From: Catellatospora citrea
Lineage (GTDB): Bacteria; Actinomycetota; Actinomycetes; Mycobacteriales; Micromonosporaceae
Direction of reading: 5' to 3'
NCBI RefSeq assembly: GCF_003610235.1
Contig: NZ_RAPR01000001.1
Span: forward strand, 1,302,001-1,366,000
Length of the DNA: 64,000 nt
This document shows positions 18,052-26,464 of this stretch, one piece after another; the stretch's first letter is position 1, and each line of letters starts with the position of its first letter. Made by a program: the position numbers and the translations under genes. The notes below the pieces were generated by a model that saw only the letters and a program-made list of their open reading frames with translations, was not told where the DNA came from and ran no database searches.

Positions 18052-19083
18052 ATGTCACCACGTGCCCGCGCTGCCGTCGCGGTCGCCGCCGCGCTGCTGG
18101 TCGTTCTCGGATCCGCCGCACCTGCCGCCGCCGCGACGCCGTACACGGTGCCGCCCGTCGCCGGCACCCTGAAGACCTACAACATCTCCAGCGTGTACGT
18201 CGCCGGCGTCTCCTCCGGCGGATACATGGCGACCCAGCTGCATGTGGCCTACTCGGGCCGGATCAAGGGCGCGGCCGTGTTCGCCGCCGGGCCCTACTAC
18301 TGCGCGCAGTACAACGCGAGCCGGGCGCTCTACGCGTGCGGCGACAACCTCTGGTCGACGCAGCTGAGCAGCCTGGAGTCGTACACCTCGCTGTGGTCGG
18401 GCTACGGCTGGATCGACCCGCCGTCGCAGCTGTCCGGCGACCCGGTGTACGTCTTCCACGGCAACAACGACACCACCGTCAAGAAGTCCGTCACCGACGA
18501 CCTGGTGAGCTACTACCAGCACTTCGGCGCGAGCGTGTCCTACAACTCGGGCAGTTCCGCCGGGCACGCCTGGGTCACGCCGTACGGCACGGGCGGCTGC
18601 ACCGCCACCGCGTCGCCGTATCTCAACGACTGCGGCACCGACCCGCAGAACGCCATGTTCGCCAAGCTCTACGGCTCGGTCGGTGCCCGCAACACCGGCC
18701 CGCTCACGGGCTCCCTGATCCGCTTCGACCAGAACACGTTCGCGGTCAACGGCTTCGCGAACGGGCTGAGCATGGGCGGCAGCGGCTTCGCGTACGTGCC
18801 GAGCAGTTGCGCGGCGGGCCAGAGCTGCCGTCTGCTGGTCGCCCTGCACGGCTGCGCCCAGGGCTACGACGCGGTCGGCACCGCCTTCGTCGACCGCGCC
18901 AACCTCAACCAGTACGCCGACACCAACCAGACCGTCGTGCTGTATCCCCAGGCCACCGCCTCCGCCGTGAACCCCTACGGCTGCTGGGACTGGTGGGGCT
19001 ACCTCGGCTACACCAACTACCCCATCAAGGGCGGCCTCCAACTGGAAACCATCATGAACATGATCCGCCGCCTCGACGGCTGA
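18052..19083 (+). CDS. Secreted poly(3-hydroxybutyrate) depolymerase
   Basis: 343 residues from ATG with GGAAGGAG. A signal peptide of about 28 residues ends AAPAAAAT. The lipase-box-like G-V-S-S-G (52-56) gives nucleophile Ser54; Asp140 (HGNNDTTV) and His172 (SSAGHAW) complete the triad. The spacing of Ser, Asp and His matches the short fungal-type PHB depolymerase of Penicillium funiculosum (Ser39/Asp121/His155). Cys pairs are numerous, as in extracellular enzymes. It would degrade extracellular polyhydroxybutyrate or related polyesters. No substrate-binding domain is attached. A family A palindrome follows as a terminator. Confidence 0.9.
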   Translation: MSPRARAAVAVAAALLVVLGSAAPAAAATPYTVPPVAGTLKTYNISSVYVAGVSSGGYMATQLHVAYSGRIKGAAVFAAGPYYCAQYNASRALYACGDNLWSTQLSSLESYTSLWSGYGWIDPPSQLSGDPVYVFHGNNDTTVKKSVTDDLVSYYQHFGASVSYNSGSSAGHAWVTPYGTGGCTATASPYLNDCGTDPQNAMFAKLYGSVGARNTGPLTGSLIRFDQNTFAVNGFANGLSMGGSGFAYVPSSCAAGQSCRLLVALHGCAQGYDAVGTAFVDRANLNQYADTNQTVVLYPQATASAVNPYGCWDWWGYLGYTNYPIKGGLQLETIMNMIRRLDG

Positions 19084-19094
19084 CCAGTTCCCTG

Positions 19095-19159
19095 CCGCAA
19101 CTCTTAAACCGTCGCGGTCTCCGGGTAACCCGGAGACCGCGACTCTCTGAGAGTTGCGG
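19095..19159. repeat. Palindromic repeat family A, copy 2 (31-bp hairpin)
   Basis: Arms of 31 bases (19095-19125 and 19129-19159) match at 27 positions around a 3-base loop (TAA). It starts with CCGCAACTCT and includes the family core GTCGCGG, plus an added GTCTCCGGG next to the loop. It lies between the convergent PHB depolymerase and pentapeptide genes, so it probably acts as a terminator for both. Confidence 0.85.
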
Positions 19160-19172
19160 CGAGGGGGTGGGG

Positions 19173-20153
19173 TCAGGTGAGCAGGACGCGGAGGAGGAGG
19201 GCGGCCTCGGGGTCGATGAGGGTGCGCATGTCGATGAGGGCCTGGTCGGCGCCGCCGGCGACGCCCATGAACTTGCGCAGGTGCTGCAGGCGGCCGCGGG
19301 CCTCCTGGGCGGCGTGGTCGTCGCGGTCGGCCAGCCGCTGCAGGCCCGCCTCGACGCGCGCCACACCGCGGACCACGACCAGGGCCGGGTGGTCGGGCAG
19401 GTCGACGCGGTCGAAGTTCACGCCGCGGAAGTCGACGTCGTCGAACGCGGTCACGCCGCGCATGTCGACGTCCTGCATCGGGTTGGGGGCCAGGTCGCGC
19501 TCGGGCTCGAGCACCCGGCCGTCGAACACGACCTCGCGCAGCACCCCGGCGAAGCGGCAGCGGACCAGGCTGGCCTGCCAGAAGTTGGTGCATTCGAGCT
19601 GGGCATGGGCGAAGTCCACGTCGGTGAACGAGGCGACGCCGCAGCCCAGCCGGGAAAGGTCGGCGTGCCGGAAGTCGACGTCGCGCAGCCGGTTGCCGCG
19701 CCCGGCATACCAGCCGCCGACCGAGGAGCGGGCGAGGTCCGCGGCGAGGAACGAGGTGTCGCTGACGTCGGTGGCCCACATCCGCAGGCCGACGCAGTGC
19801 GCGCCGTCGAACAGGCTGTTGTCGATGACGCAGCCGAACAGCCGCAGCCGCGGCAGGTGCGCGCCGCGCAGGTCGAGGTCGACCAGGCGGGCGCGCTGGA
19901 ACTCCAGCGTCGCCGCGACGTCGGAGAACTCGAAGGTGAAGGTCATCCCGCCGGCCTGCCGGGTCGCGCTGTCCGGTTCGGCGGTGCGGGGCTCGGGTGC
20001 GCCCAGCCCGCGCAGGTCCCAGCGGCCGTCGATGCGGTCCAGGGCCAGGCCGTCGAGGCGCTCCCCTGCCCGCAGCCGGCGGATGACCTCGGACTGCAAC
20101 TCCGGCCCGCCGGACACGAGCCAGCGCTCGACGAGCGCCTCATCGTTGAGCAT
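19173..20153 (-). CDS. Pentapeptide-repeat-like protein
   Basis: 326 residues from ATG (MLNDEALVERWLVSGG) with GAGGGG upstream; a TTG 21 bases further up is less likely. An N-terminal helical part (to about 45) is followed by a degenerate right-handed quadrilateral beta-helix with A/V-D-L/F units: LVDLDLRGAHLPRLRLFGCV, NSLFDGAHCVGLRMWATDVS, DTSFLAADLARSSV, RDVDFRHADLSRLGCGVASF, TDVDFAHAQLECTNFWQASL. The C-terminal third is helical. Pentapeptide proteins can mimic DNA or form structural scaffolds; the role here is not known. Confidence 0.8.
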   Translation of the reverse strand: MLNDEALVERWLVSGGPELQSEVIRRLRAGERLDGLALDRIDGRWDLRGLGAPEPRTAEPDSATRQAGGMTFTFEFSDVAATLEFQRARLVDLDLRGAHLPRLRLFGCVIDNSLFDGAHCVGLRMWATDVSDTSFLAADLARSSVGGWYAGRGNRLRDVDFRHADLSRLGCGVASFTDVDFAHAQLECTNFWQASLVRCRFAGVLREVVFDGRVLEPERDLAPNPMQDVDMRGVTAFDDVDFRGVNFDRVDLPDHPALVVVRGVARVEAGLQRLADRDDHAAQEARGRLQHLRKFMGVAGGADQALIDMRTLIDPEAALLLRVLLT

Positions 20154-20321
20154 GCGGACCCCTCGTATCGACAACGCCGCATGACGAGCCGCTCGGGGCG
20201 CAGCTCAACGGGTCGTTGGCGATCAAAAGTAGGTCGCCGGGCGCGGCAACTCAACAGGTCGCCGCCCGAGATGTCCGATACGTCCGACCGCGTTACCGAA
20301 CCTTGACCCGACGGCGGGTCT

Positions 20322-21338
20322 TCACCGCAGTAGCGGGAGGTCGTGACCGACGGTGACGCCGTCGAGCATCGATCTGCCGAGCGGTGTGACCGAGTGCAGC
20401 ATCGACGTCCCGGACCGCTGCGACACGATCAGGTTCGCGGCGCGCAGTGCCGTGGCGTGCTGGCTCGCGCTCGGCGCGGACACGTTCGCCCGCCGGGCCA
20501 GCACGGTGGTGCTCACCGGTCCCGCCGCGACCGCTTCGAGCACCGCGGCGCGGGTCCGGCCCAGCAGCGCCGCCAGCGCCGCGTGCGGCGGGCCCGCCGG
20601 GTCGCCCCAGAGCTGCGCCGCCTGCCGCAGGTCGCGCACCGCCGGGTAGACCAGCACCCTGGTCCGCTGATCCAGCGACACGTACAGGTGCGGCGCCGGC
20701 CAGCAGAAGGCCGACGGCGCCAGCAGCAGGTCGCCACCCGCCAACGTGACGTCGCCGTCGCCGTGCGACGGGATCTCCAGCACCGGCGGGTCCCACCGCA
20801 CCAGCGGGTGCAGCCGGCCCAGCGCCGCCCCCACCCCCTCGGCCAGCAGCACCCGACCGAACTCGGCCTGCTCGACGTCGACGAGCCCGCCGAGCCGGCC
20901 GTCGGCGCCCGCCAACGCCGCGTGCCGCAGCTCCTGCAGTGCCAGGACGAGGTCCTGACGCGCCTCGTGGTCGCCCGCGACCAGCTGGCGCAGCCACGGC
21001 GGCGGCCGCCGTCCGCGCAACCGGGCGAGCCCCAGCTCGGCGTTCAGCTGCGGCTGCGACAGGGCGAGCAGGTTTTCGGCCGCCTCCTCGGCGGTCGCCT
21101 CCGCGCCGGCGAGGGTGATCAGGTCGACCTGCATCTCCCGGTACGGGAACAGCCAGGACGCCGTGTCCACCGCCCGCGGGGTCAGCCGTGCCCTCGCCTC
21201 GGCGCGCCACCGCCCGTACAGGTGGTCGTCGTCGCGGGCCGCCATCGCGGGTGCGGCCAGCTGTGCCAGTGCCAGCGGCCCCAGCCGGACCACCCGGACC
21301 CGGGACAGGTCCCGCGCGGTGAAATGGATCCGCAGCAT
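20322..21338 (-). CDS. ArsR-like winged-helix transcriptional regulator
   Basis: 338 residues from ATG (MLRIHFTARDLSRVRVV). The first 230 residues are a domain common in actinomycete ArsR-like regulators (start MLRIHFTxxDLxRxRVx, central WPAPHLYVSLD). The last 90 residues form the winged-helix domain (GRTRAAVLEAVAAGPVSTTV, ARRANVSAPSASQHATALRA, LIVSQRSGTSMLHSVTPLGR). No Cys metal motif is visible. The long N-terminal domain probably senses a ligand or pairs subunits. No adjacent target gene is obvious. Confidence 0.82.
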   Translation of the reverse strand: MLRIHFTARDLSRVRVVRLGPLALAQLAAPAMAARDDDHLYGRWRAEARARLTPRAVDTASWLFPYREMQVDLITLAGAEATAEEAAENLLALSQPQLNAELGLARLRGRRPPPWLRQLVAGDHEARQDLVLALQELRHAALAGADGRLGGLVDVEQAEFGRVLLAEGVGAALGRLHPLVRWDPPVLEIPSHGDGDVTLAGGDLLLAPSAFCWPAPHLYVSLDQRTRVLVYPAVRDLRQAAQLWGDPAGPPHAALAALLGRTRAAVLEAVAAGPVSTTVLARRANVSAPSASQHATALRAANLIVSQRSGTSMLHSVTPLGRSMLDGVTVGHDLPLLR

Positions 21339-21626
21339 GGTCGTGTCCTCCCGGCGTTCGGGCGGGCGCGCACCGCCGGGCCGAGGTCACCGCTGCCGTC
21401 GGCGTGACCCGGCGCGCGGGATTGGCCTCCCCCGTTGCGGCCAAGCCCGCGAGGGTCGAGCGCCGCGGCGGGACCCGGCGGCGCCCGACCATGCGCCGGT
21501 TCCCCGCTGGCGATGATGCTCGACCCGGGCCCTGCGGTCGAGGCTATTCGGCCACCGCCGAAACATGCTGCACACGGACGTGGGGACGGCGGCCGCAGCC
21601 GACGCCCCCACGCGGGCGGCACGAGG

Positions 21627-22205
21627 TCAGCGCGCCTGGAGCGCGTCCAGCGCCACCGCCATCGCCACGACCAGGCGGCGGTCGATGGCCGGGTCGTGGA
21701 TCTCGACGGTGTACTTGTCGCGCACCAGCGCGAACTTCTTCACCACGGAGAACACCGGCACACCGTCGCGCACGAAGTCGAAGTGGTACGGCCAGAAGGT
21801 CAGGTCGGCGAAGCGGCGCAGCAGCGCGATGGGCAGGCTGCGCTCCTGGCCGGTGATGCGCGCGCCGCCGGCGGGCTCCACGTGCCAGGTCGAGCGCAGC
21901 AACGACTTCGCGAAGTCCTTCTTGAACAGACCGATCGGCGCGCCGTTCTCGTCGGTGACGTCGTAGGTCGCGCCGAGGTCGATCACGCTGCGGGCCTTGA
22001 AAGCGGCGAACACGCCGGTCCTGCTGTCGTCGCGGTACAGCGTGACCTGCTCCTTGAAGGCCATGCGCTTCTGCTCGACGAACGCCAGCTGCGTGCCGGG
22101 GGTGCCGTCGGGCTGCACCGAGGTGACCTCGTACCGGTTGATCATCATGGTGAAGCGCTGCTTGATGAACAGCGTCTGCTGAGCCTGCAAAGTGGCCAGA
22201 TCCAC
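21627..22205 (-). CDS. LURP-one-related / scramblase-fold protein
   Basis: 192 residues from ATG. Beta-strand-rich with the LOR/tubby-like C2 pattern: LFIKQRFTMMINRYEV at the start, LAFVEQKRMAFKEQVTLY, GVFAAFKARSVIDLGATYDV, then NGAPIGLFKKDFAKSLLRST, and PVFSVVKKFALVRDKYTVEI. These proteins form a 12-stranded barrel around a central helix and are thought to bind membranes or lipids. The role in bacteria is unknown. There is no signal peptide. Confidence 0.8.
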   Translation of the reverse strand: MDLATLQAQQTLFIKQRFTMMINRYEVTSVQPDGTPGTQLAFVEQKRMAFKEQVTLYRDDSRTGVFAAFKARSVIDLGATYDVTDENGAPIGLFKKDFAKSLLRSTWHVEPAGGARITGQERSLPIALLRRFADLTFWPYHFDFVRDGVPVFSVVKKFALVRDKYTVEIHDPAIDRRLVVAMAVALDALQAR

Positions 22206-22321
22206 GAGGGGATGTCCTTCGTCCAGGGGTGAACGCGAAACATGAACTGTCCGCGGGGCGACAGTGTGTCACGGCGGCACCAGGCCGGACGCGCAGCCGG
22301 GCGCCCGCTCATCGCAACAGA

Positions 22322-22355
22322 CCGGTGGGGCGCGGCAGCGACCGCGCCCCACCGG
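22322..22355 (-). terminator. Perfect 14-bp hairpin after the sigma operon
   Basis: CCGGTGGGGCGCGG pairs with CCGCGCCCCACCGG around a 6-base loop, 13 bases downstream of the stop of the second gene of the ECF operon. Confidence 0.8.
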
Positions 22356-22368
22356 CTCCGTGGCGACG

Positions 22369-23133
22369 TCAGCCGTGCTGCACCGGCAGCTCCTTCGGGC
22401 CGTCCGGGGTGACCGCGACGATCTTCGTGATCTCGGAGAAGTCATAGGACTCCTCCCCGGCACCCGTGAGCAGGTACCACTCCCCGTCGAGCTGCGCCTC
22501 GCGCACCACGCCACCCGGGAAGTGGACCTCGACCCGGGTGACACCCGCCGGCGCACGCCCGAAGGTGTACGCCGCCGTCGGCTGGGACCCGAACGCCGAC
22601 GAGGCGTTGCTCAACCGGCCCGGCGGGTGCGACGGCCGCATGGTGATGGTCAGATCCGAGATGCCGACCTGCACCGCGTGCTGCTCGGCCCCCAGCCAGC
22701 ACGCCGTGCTGCCGCTGTCGTCGGCGTACATCAGCAGCCGCAGTCGCCCCGGCACCGGCTCCACCTCGAAGCGCAGCGGCGGCAGCTCCGTCAGCCCCGC
22801 CTGCGCCAGTTCCGCGGCGGCATAGTCCGCGCAGCGCCCCTGCGCCGTCGTCGCGCTGCTGGAGGGCCGGGGAGGCTTGCCCGGCGGCGCCGCCGACTCC
22901 GTGGGCACCGCCGGCTCCACGGGCAGGGCCGCGCCACCCAGCATCACCCATGCCATGCCGAGGACGACCACCGCGACCAGGGCGGCCACCGCGGCCGTCG
23001 CCGCCAGCAGCATCGGGCCGGGTCGCCGCCTCGGCCGTGCGCCGGTCACCCGGGCCAGCGGCACGGCCAGATGCGTGTCCCGGTGCGCCTCGCGGATCAG
23101 GTCGGCCAGCCGGTCGTCGTCGAGTTCGGTCAT
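22369..23133 (-). CDS. Membrane protein encoded with an ECF sigma factor
   Basis: 254 residues from ATG, whose start overlaps the sigma stop (TGATG), so they are coupled. The first 40 residues are cytosolic (MTELDDDRLADLIREAHRDT). One membrane segment follows (MLLAATAAVAALVAVVVLGM). The outer part has a Pro-rich linker, one likely disulfide (GRCADYAA... and TACWLGAE) and beta-rich sequence. Such an arrangement fits a single-pass partner of the sigma factor, though I see no anti-sigma zinc motif. Confidence 0.72.
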   Translation of the reverse strand: MTELDDDRLADLIREAHRDTHLAVPLARVTGARPRRRPGPMLLAATAAVAALVAVVVLGMAWVMLGGAALPVEPAVPTESAAPPGKPPRPSSSATTAQGRCADYAAAELAQAGLTELPPLRFEVEPVPGRLRLLMYADDSGSTACWLGAEQHAVQVGISDLTITMRPSHPPGRLSNASSAFGSQPTAAYTFGRAPAGVTRVEVHFPGGVVREAQLDGEWYLLTGAGEESYDFSEITKIVAVTPDGPKELPVQHG

Positions 23134-23633
23134 CACAGCTCCTCCCGGACCAGCGAGCCGTCGCCCGTCGCGACGGCGAGTCGGGTGCGCAGGGTCGCCA
23201 GCGCACGGTGCAGGTGGACGTGCACGGTCGCCGCGCCGATGTGCAGCGTCCGCCCCGTCTCCTCGGCCGACAGGTCGGCCAGCAGCCGCAGCGCCACCAC
23301 CTCGCGCTGCCGGGTGGGCAGCGCCATGACCAGGGCACGAAGTCGCGCGTCCAGCCCTGCCGGGTCGCGGTCGGCGACACCGCCGACGTCCGGCGGATCG
23401 CCGAGCAGTTCCCGGCGCAGCCGCCGCCACCAGGACCGCTGCTCGTTCAGCGCGGTACGCAGCACCCACGCCGTCGGGTTGGGGTGCGCCCGCACCGTCT
23501 CCCAGCGGGCGTACGCCCTGGTGAACGCCTCCGCGACGGCGTCCTCGGCGCCGGGCTGCCCGCGGGTGGCGACCAGGAGCGCCCGGTAGACGGCGTCCTT
23601 GCGCGCCGCGTAGAACTCGCCGAAATCGTCCAT
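23133..23633 (-). CDS. ECF RNA polymerase sigma factor (SigE-like)
   Basis: 166 residues from ATG (MDDFGEFYAARKDAVYRALL) with AGGTGG upstream; a GTG 9 bases before is also possible. Region 2 includes AEAFTRAYARWETVRAHPNP and the actinomycete-typical WVLRTALNEQRSWWRR (the -10 helix end). Region 4 is LPTRQREVVALRLLADLSAE, ETGRTLHIGAATVHVHLHRA, recognising the -35 element. Coupled to a membrane protein, as is common for SigE-family ECF sigma factors. Target genes are not visible here. Confidence 0.9.
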   Translation of the reverse strand: MDDFGEFYAARKDAVYRALLVATRGQPGAEDAVAEAFTRAYARWETVRAHPNPTAWVLRTALNEQRSWWRRLRRELLGDPPDVGGVADRDPAGLDARLRALVMALPTRQREVVALRLLADLSAEETGRTLHIGAATVHVHLHRALATLRTRLAVATGDGSLVREEL

Positions 23634-23711
23634 CGACACCACCTGTGGCCGGGGAAGGGAACTCTCGCATGAACTACGCGCGACACCACGTGCGGCCTTT
23701 ACCCGCGAACG

Positions 23712-23752
23712 ACGACGCGCCCCGGCACGTGCACCGTGCCGGGGCGCGTCGT
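23712..23752 (-). terminator. Perfect 18-bp hairpin after the S1 protease
   Basis: ACGACGCGCCCCGGCACG pairs completely with its complement across a 5-base loop. It ends 11 bases before the protease stop codon (minus strand), so it lies just downstream of that gene. Confidence 0.8.
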
Positions 23753-23762
23753 GACGCGACGG

Positions 23763-25265
23763 TCAGCCGCGCCGCCACTTCTGGTTGGCGCCGCCGGTGC
23801 AGTCCCAGGTCGACAACGGGGTGCCGGTGCCGCCCCAGCCGGTGACGTCCACGCACTTGTTGGCCTGCGGGTTCACCAGGTCACCCGCGCCGGTGAGGAC
23901 GAACTGCTGGGCCGGGTTGCCGCTGCAACCGACGATCTGGATCGCCGCGCCAGGGGCGGTGGAGCCCCAGGCGACGTCCATGCACAGGCCGTTGACGGTA
24001 CGGATCGTGCCGTCGCCGGGGAACGTCCAGTTCTGCGCGTTGGTGCCGTTGCAGTCCCACAGTTGCAGGCGCTGGCCGTCGACGAAGTTGGAGTTCGGCA
24101 CGTCGATGCACTTGTCCTGCCACCCGATGATGCGGCTCGTCGAACCGCCGCCCCCGGTCGTGGTGAGGGTGAGCCCGAACGCGCCGAGGATCTCGTTGAC
24201 GGGCTGGTAGAAGGTGGTGCCGCCGGTGGAGCAGTTGCCCGAGCCGCCGGAGGTGACGCCCTGGGCCTGGTTGCCGCTCATCCACGCGCCGCCGGAGTCG
24301 CCGCCCTCGGCGCAGGCCGTGGTCTGGGTGAGTCCGTACACGGTCCGGCCGTCGGAGTAGTTGACGGTGACGTTCTTGGCCTGGATCACGCCGCAGCGCC
24401 AGCCGGTGGTGCGCCCGGATCGGCAGATGGACGCGCCGATCGCGGCCTCCTGCGACCCGGCGACGGCGACGTTGCCGCCCGCGTAGTTGTTCACCCACGG
24501 CCGCGGGGTCCAGTTGGCGTTGGTGCGCACCCAGGCGTAGTCGTTGCCGGGGAACGACGATCCGGCGAAGGTGCCCTGGCTGACGTTGTTGTAGCCCAGG
24601 GTCGGGCTGCCCGCGCCGCCGCAGTGCCCGGCGGTGACGAAGCCGCCGTTGTTGACGGAGAAGCCGATCGAGCACAGCGTGTTGCCGTTGATGACGTACT
24701 GGTCGCCGCCGCGGATGTCGTACAGCGGGCGCGGCGCCTGGCCGGTGACGACCCGCACGTCGGCTGCGGCCAGGCCGCTCGCGGCGACGAACCGGCCCGC
24801 GGCGGCCGGGGTCGCCGCGCTCACGGTGACGGTGTTGGCGGCGACGTCGACATACCAGCCGTGCACGCCGCGGCCGGCCGCGGCGGCCTTGCCGTCGAGC
24901 TTCGCCTTGACGGCGTCGAGCTGCCGCTCGCTGCGGTCGACCCGGACGGGCAGCGCGCCCGCGGCACGGGCCTGGGCGGCGGCGGCCTCGTCGAGGACGC
25001 CGACCTTGAGGCGGGCGTCCTCGGGCGAGTACCAGGCGCCGGCGAACCGGCTGCCGAGGCGGGCGCGCACGGCGTGCTCGACGACGGGCGCGGCGGCCTC
25101 GTGCGCCTGGCGGACGCGGGCCTGGTCTGCGGTCAGGCCCAGGTCGCGTTGCAGCGCCTGCTGCATGCCGAGGGCGGGTTCGGGGGTGGGGGCGGCGTAG
25201 GCGGGTGCGGGGGCGATCAGCGCCACGGCGAGCACCGCCGCGCTGGTCAGCGCAGTGAGTCTCAC
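23763..25265 (-). CDS. Secreted S1 (streptogrisin-like) protease with ricin lectin domain
   Basis: 500 residues. Signal peptide (to about residue 24), then a propeptide of the alpha-lytic type (about 25-183, with GVHGWYVDVAANTVTVSA). The mature S1 domain starts near DIRGGDQYVI. The catalytic triad is His214 (TAGHCG), Asp242 (GNDYAW) and Ser324 (GGDSGGAW). A Gly linker leads to a ricin-type beta-trefoil (about 378-500) with QxW/F repeats (QNWTF, QQFVL, QKWRR). The trefoil would hold the enzyme to glycans. A CebR-like TGAGAGCGCTCTCA site lies upstream, so expression may respond to sugar. Confidence 0.94.
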   Translation of the reverse strand: MRLTALTSAAVLAVALIAPAPAYAAPTPEPALGMQQALQRDLGLTADQARVRQAHEAAAPVVEHAVRARLGSRFAGAWYSPEDARLKVGVLDEAAAAQARAAGALPVRVDRSERQLDAVKAKLDGKAAAAGRGVHGWYVDVAANTVTVSAATPAAAGRFVAASGLAAADVRVVTGQAPRPLYDIRGGDQYVINGNTLCSIGFSVNNGGFVTAGHCGGAGSPTLGYNNVSQGTFAGSSFPGNDYAWVRTNANWTPRPWVNNYAGGNVAVAGSQEAAIGASICRSGRTTGWRCGVIQAKNVTVNYSDGRTVYGLTQTTACAEGGDSGGAWMSGNQAQGVTSGGSGNCSTGGTTFYQPVNEILGAFGLTLTTTGGGGSTSRIIGWQDKCIDVPNSNFVDGQRLQLWDCNGTNAQNWTFPGDGTIRTVNGLCMDVAWGSTAPGAAIQIVGCSGNPAQQFVLTGAGDLVNPQANKCVDVTGWGGTGTPLSTWDCTGGANQKWRRG

Positions 25266-25299
25266 GTCGAGTCCTTCAGGGGTAGGACGGATCAGGGCG

Positions 25300-25313
25300 T
25301 GAGAGCGCTCTCA
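25300..25313. promoter_or_regulatory. LacI-type (CebR/CelR-like) operator
   Basis: TGAGAGCGCTCTCA is a perfect palindrome. It differs from the known CebR/CelR site TGGGAGCGCTCCCA by one symmetric change. It lies 35 bases before the protease start, at or near its promoter. Its use by a cellobiose-type regulator is inferred. Confidence 0.68.
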
Positions 25314-25398
25314 AGAAACAGACTTTACTGTGGACGGATCCGAAGTCAATAGATACCGATGTATTACTCTGCGTGCGCGACCAGCACACCGCGCACAG

Positions 25399-25475
25399 TG
25401 ATCGCCCGACGTGCCGGGCACATGGGCGAAAGCGCGATCATGATTCGCACAGATGCCGGGCACGTCGGGCGATCA
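25399..25475. repeat. Palindromic repeat family B, copy 1
   Basis: Arms of 32 bases (25399-25430, 25444-25475) match at 28 positions around 13 bases. The core 25407-25467 is 61 bases long, the same length as copy 2 (36367-36427), with 49 of 61 positions identical. It lies in the gap between the protease and hemerythrin genes. Confidence 0.8.
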
Positions 25476-25501
25476 AGCCCGGGCGGAGCGGCGGGGCGGG
25501 A

Positions 25502-26350
25502 TCAGGGTTCGGGGAAGGACTCGCGGGCGAGGGCGAAGATCTCGTCCGGTGCGGCGGTGTCGTCGGCGGAGGTGACCGCCTCGGTGGCGGCCATCGCGAT
25601 CGCGGCCAGCCGGCGCAGTTCCTCGGCGGGCACCTGCCCGCGCAGCGAGTCGAACTCCTCTTCCTCCTCCAGCTCGCCGTGCTCGATCACGGCGTCCCGC
25701 AGGTTGGCCAGCTTCTCCACGAAATCGTCGTGCTCCAGCCCCAGCTCGTACAGCTCCAGCAGGTCCAGCTCGGCCTGGTCCTCCTCCTCGGTGCGGGCGT
25801 CCACCACGGCGTCGCCGTCGGACAGCCGCGCCCGCGCCAGCGGATGCACCAGCAGCTGCTCGATGCTCTCGTGCACCGCCAGCAGGCGCACCAGCTCGGC
25901 GAACAGGTCCCGGCGGCGCGCGCCGCGCGCGCCCTCCAGCTCGTCGAACAGGTCTGCGAGCTGCTGATGCTGGACCAGCAGCACGTCGATCACGTCGCCG
26001 GGGTCGAAGGGCGGCGGCGCCGGGGCGGCCGCGGCGGGCACCCGCTTGGCCGGGCGCGGCGGCTTGGGCACCCGCGAGCTGGGCGCCTGGTCGTCGGGCG
26101 GCACCACGCTCTTCTTGCCCGTGGCGACCTTGGCCATGGGGCGCGCCCGCTGGTCGGAGTGCATGGTCTTGACCAGTTCGCGGACCAGTTCGTCCTTGTG
26201 CATCTGCGAGGTCCCCGGCACGCCCTTCTCCCGCAGCAGCGCGCGCAGTTCCTGCACCTTCATCCGGTACGCGTCGCGCTCGGTGCGGCCGCGCTGCTCC
26301 GCCTGGGCGTCGCCGGTCGTCTCGTCGTCCACCGGCTCGCGCTCGGACAT
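25502..26350 (-). CDS. Hemerythrin-like HHE-domain protein with an N-terminal Rho-N/SAP-like helix
   Basis: 282 residues from ATG with GAGG upstream; the GTG 9 bases before overlaps that site. Residues 25-65 resemble the N-terminal Rho/SAP-type helical domain (YRMKVQELRALLREKGVPGT, HKDELVRELVKTM). A basic, Pro/Ala-rich linker (VPKPPRPAKRVPAAAAPAPP) follows. Residues 115-240 are a hemerythrin-like bundle: VLLVQHQQLADLFDELEG, LVRLLAVHESIEQLLVHPLA, LEHDDFVEKLANL, AVIEHGELEEEEEFD. These give the His/Glu ligands of a di-iron centre. A DNA- or RNA-binding iron/oxygen sensor is possible. Confidence 0.78.
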   Translation of the reverse strand: MSEREPVDDETTGDAQAEQRGRTERDAYRMKVQELRALLREKGVPGTSQMHKDELVRELVKTMHSDQRARPMAKVATGKKSVVPPDDQAPSSRVPKPPRPAKRVPAAAAPAPPPFDPGDVIDVLLVQHQQLADLFDELEGARGARRRDLFAELVRLLAVHESIEQLLVHPLARARLSDGDAVVDARTEEEDQAELDLLELYELGLEHDDFVEKLANLRDAVIEHGELEEEEEFDSLRGQVPAEELRRLAAIAMAATEAVTSADDTAAPDEIFALARESFPEP

Positions 26351-26464
26351 CCGCGTCACCTCACAAAGTCCGTTTCGTCACCATAGTGACCGAACCAGTG
26401 GAGCCGCGGGCCGAAACAGCGCCATGGCCGCCGTACGGGTCACCGCCGACCCCCGGCGGGGCGG

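Noticed and set aside
20195..20275. Short CTCAAC(A/G)GGTCG repeats upstream of the pentapeptide gene
   Set aside because: Two imperfect short matches only; too weak to call an operator or repeat family.
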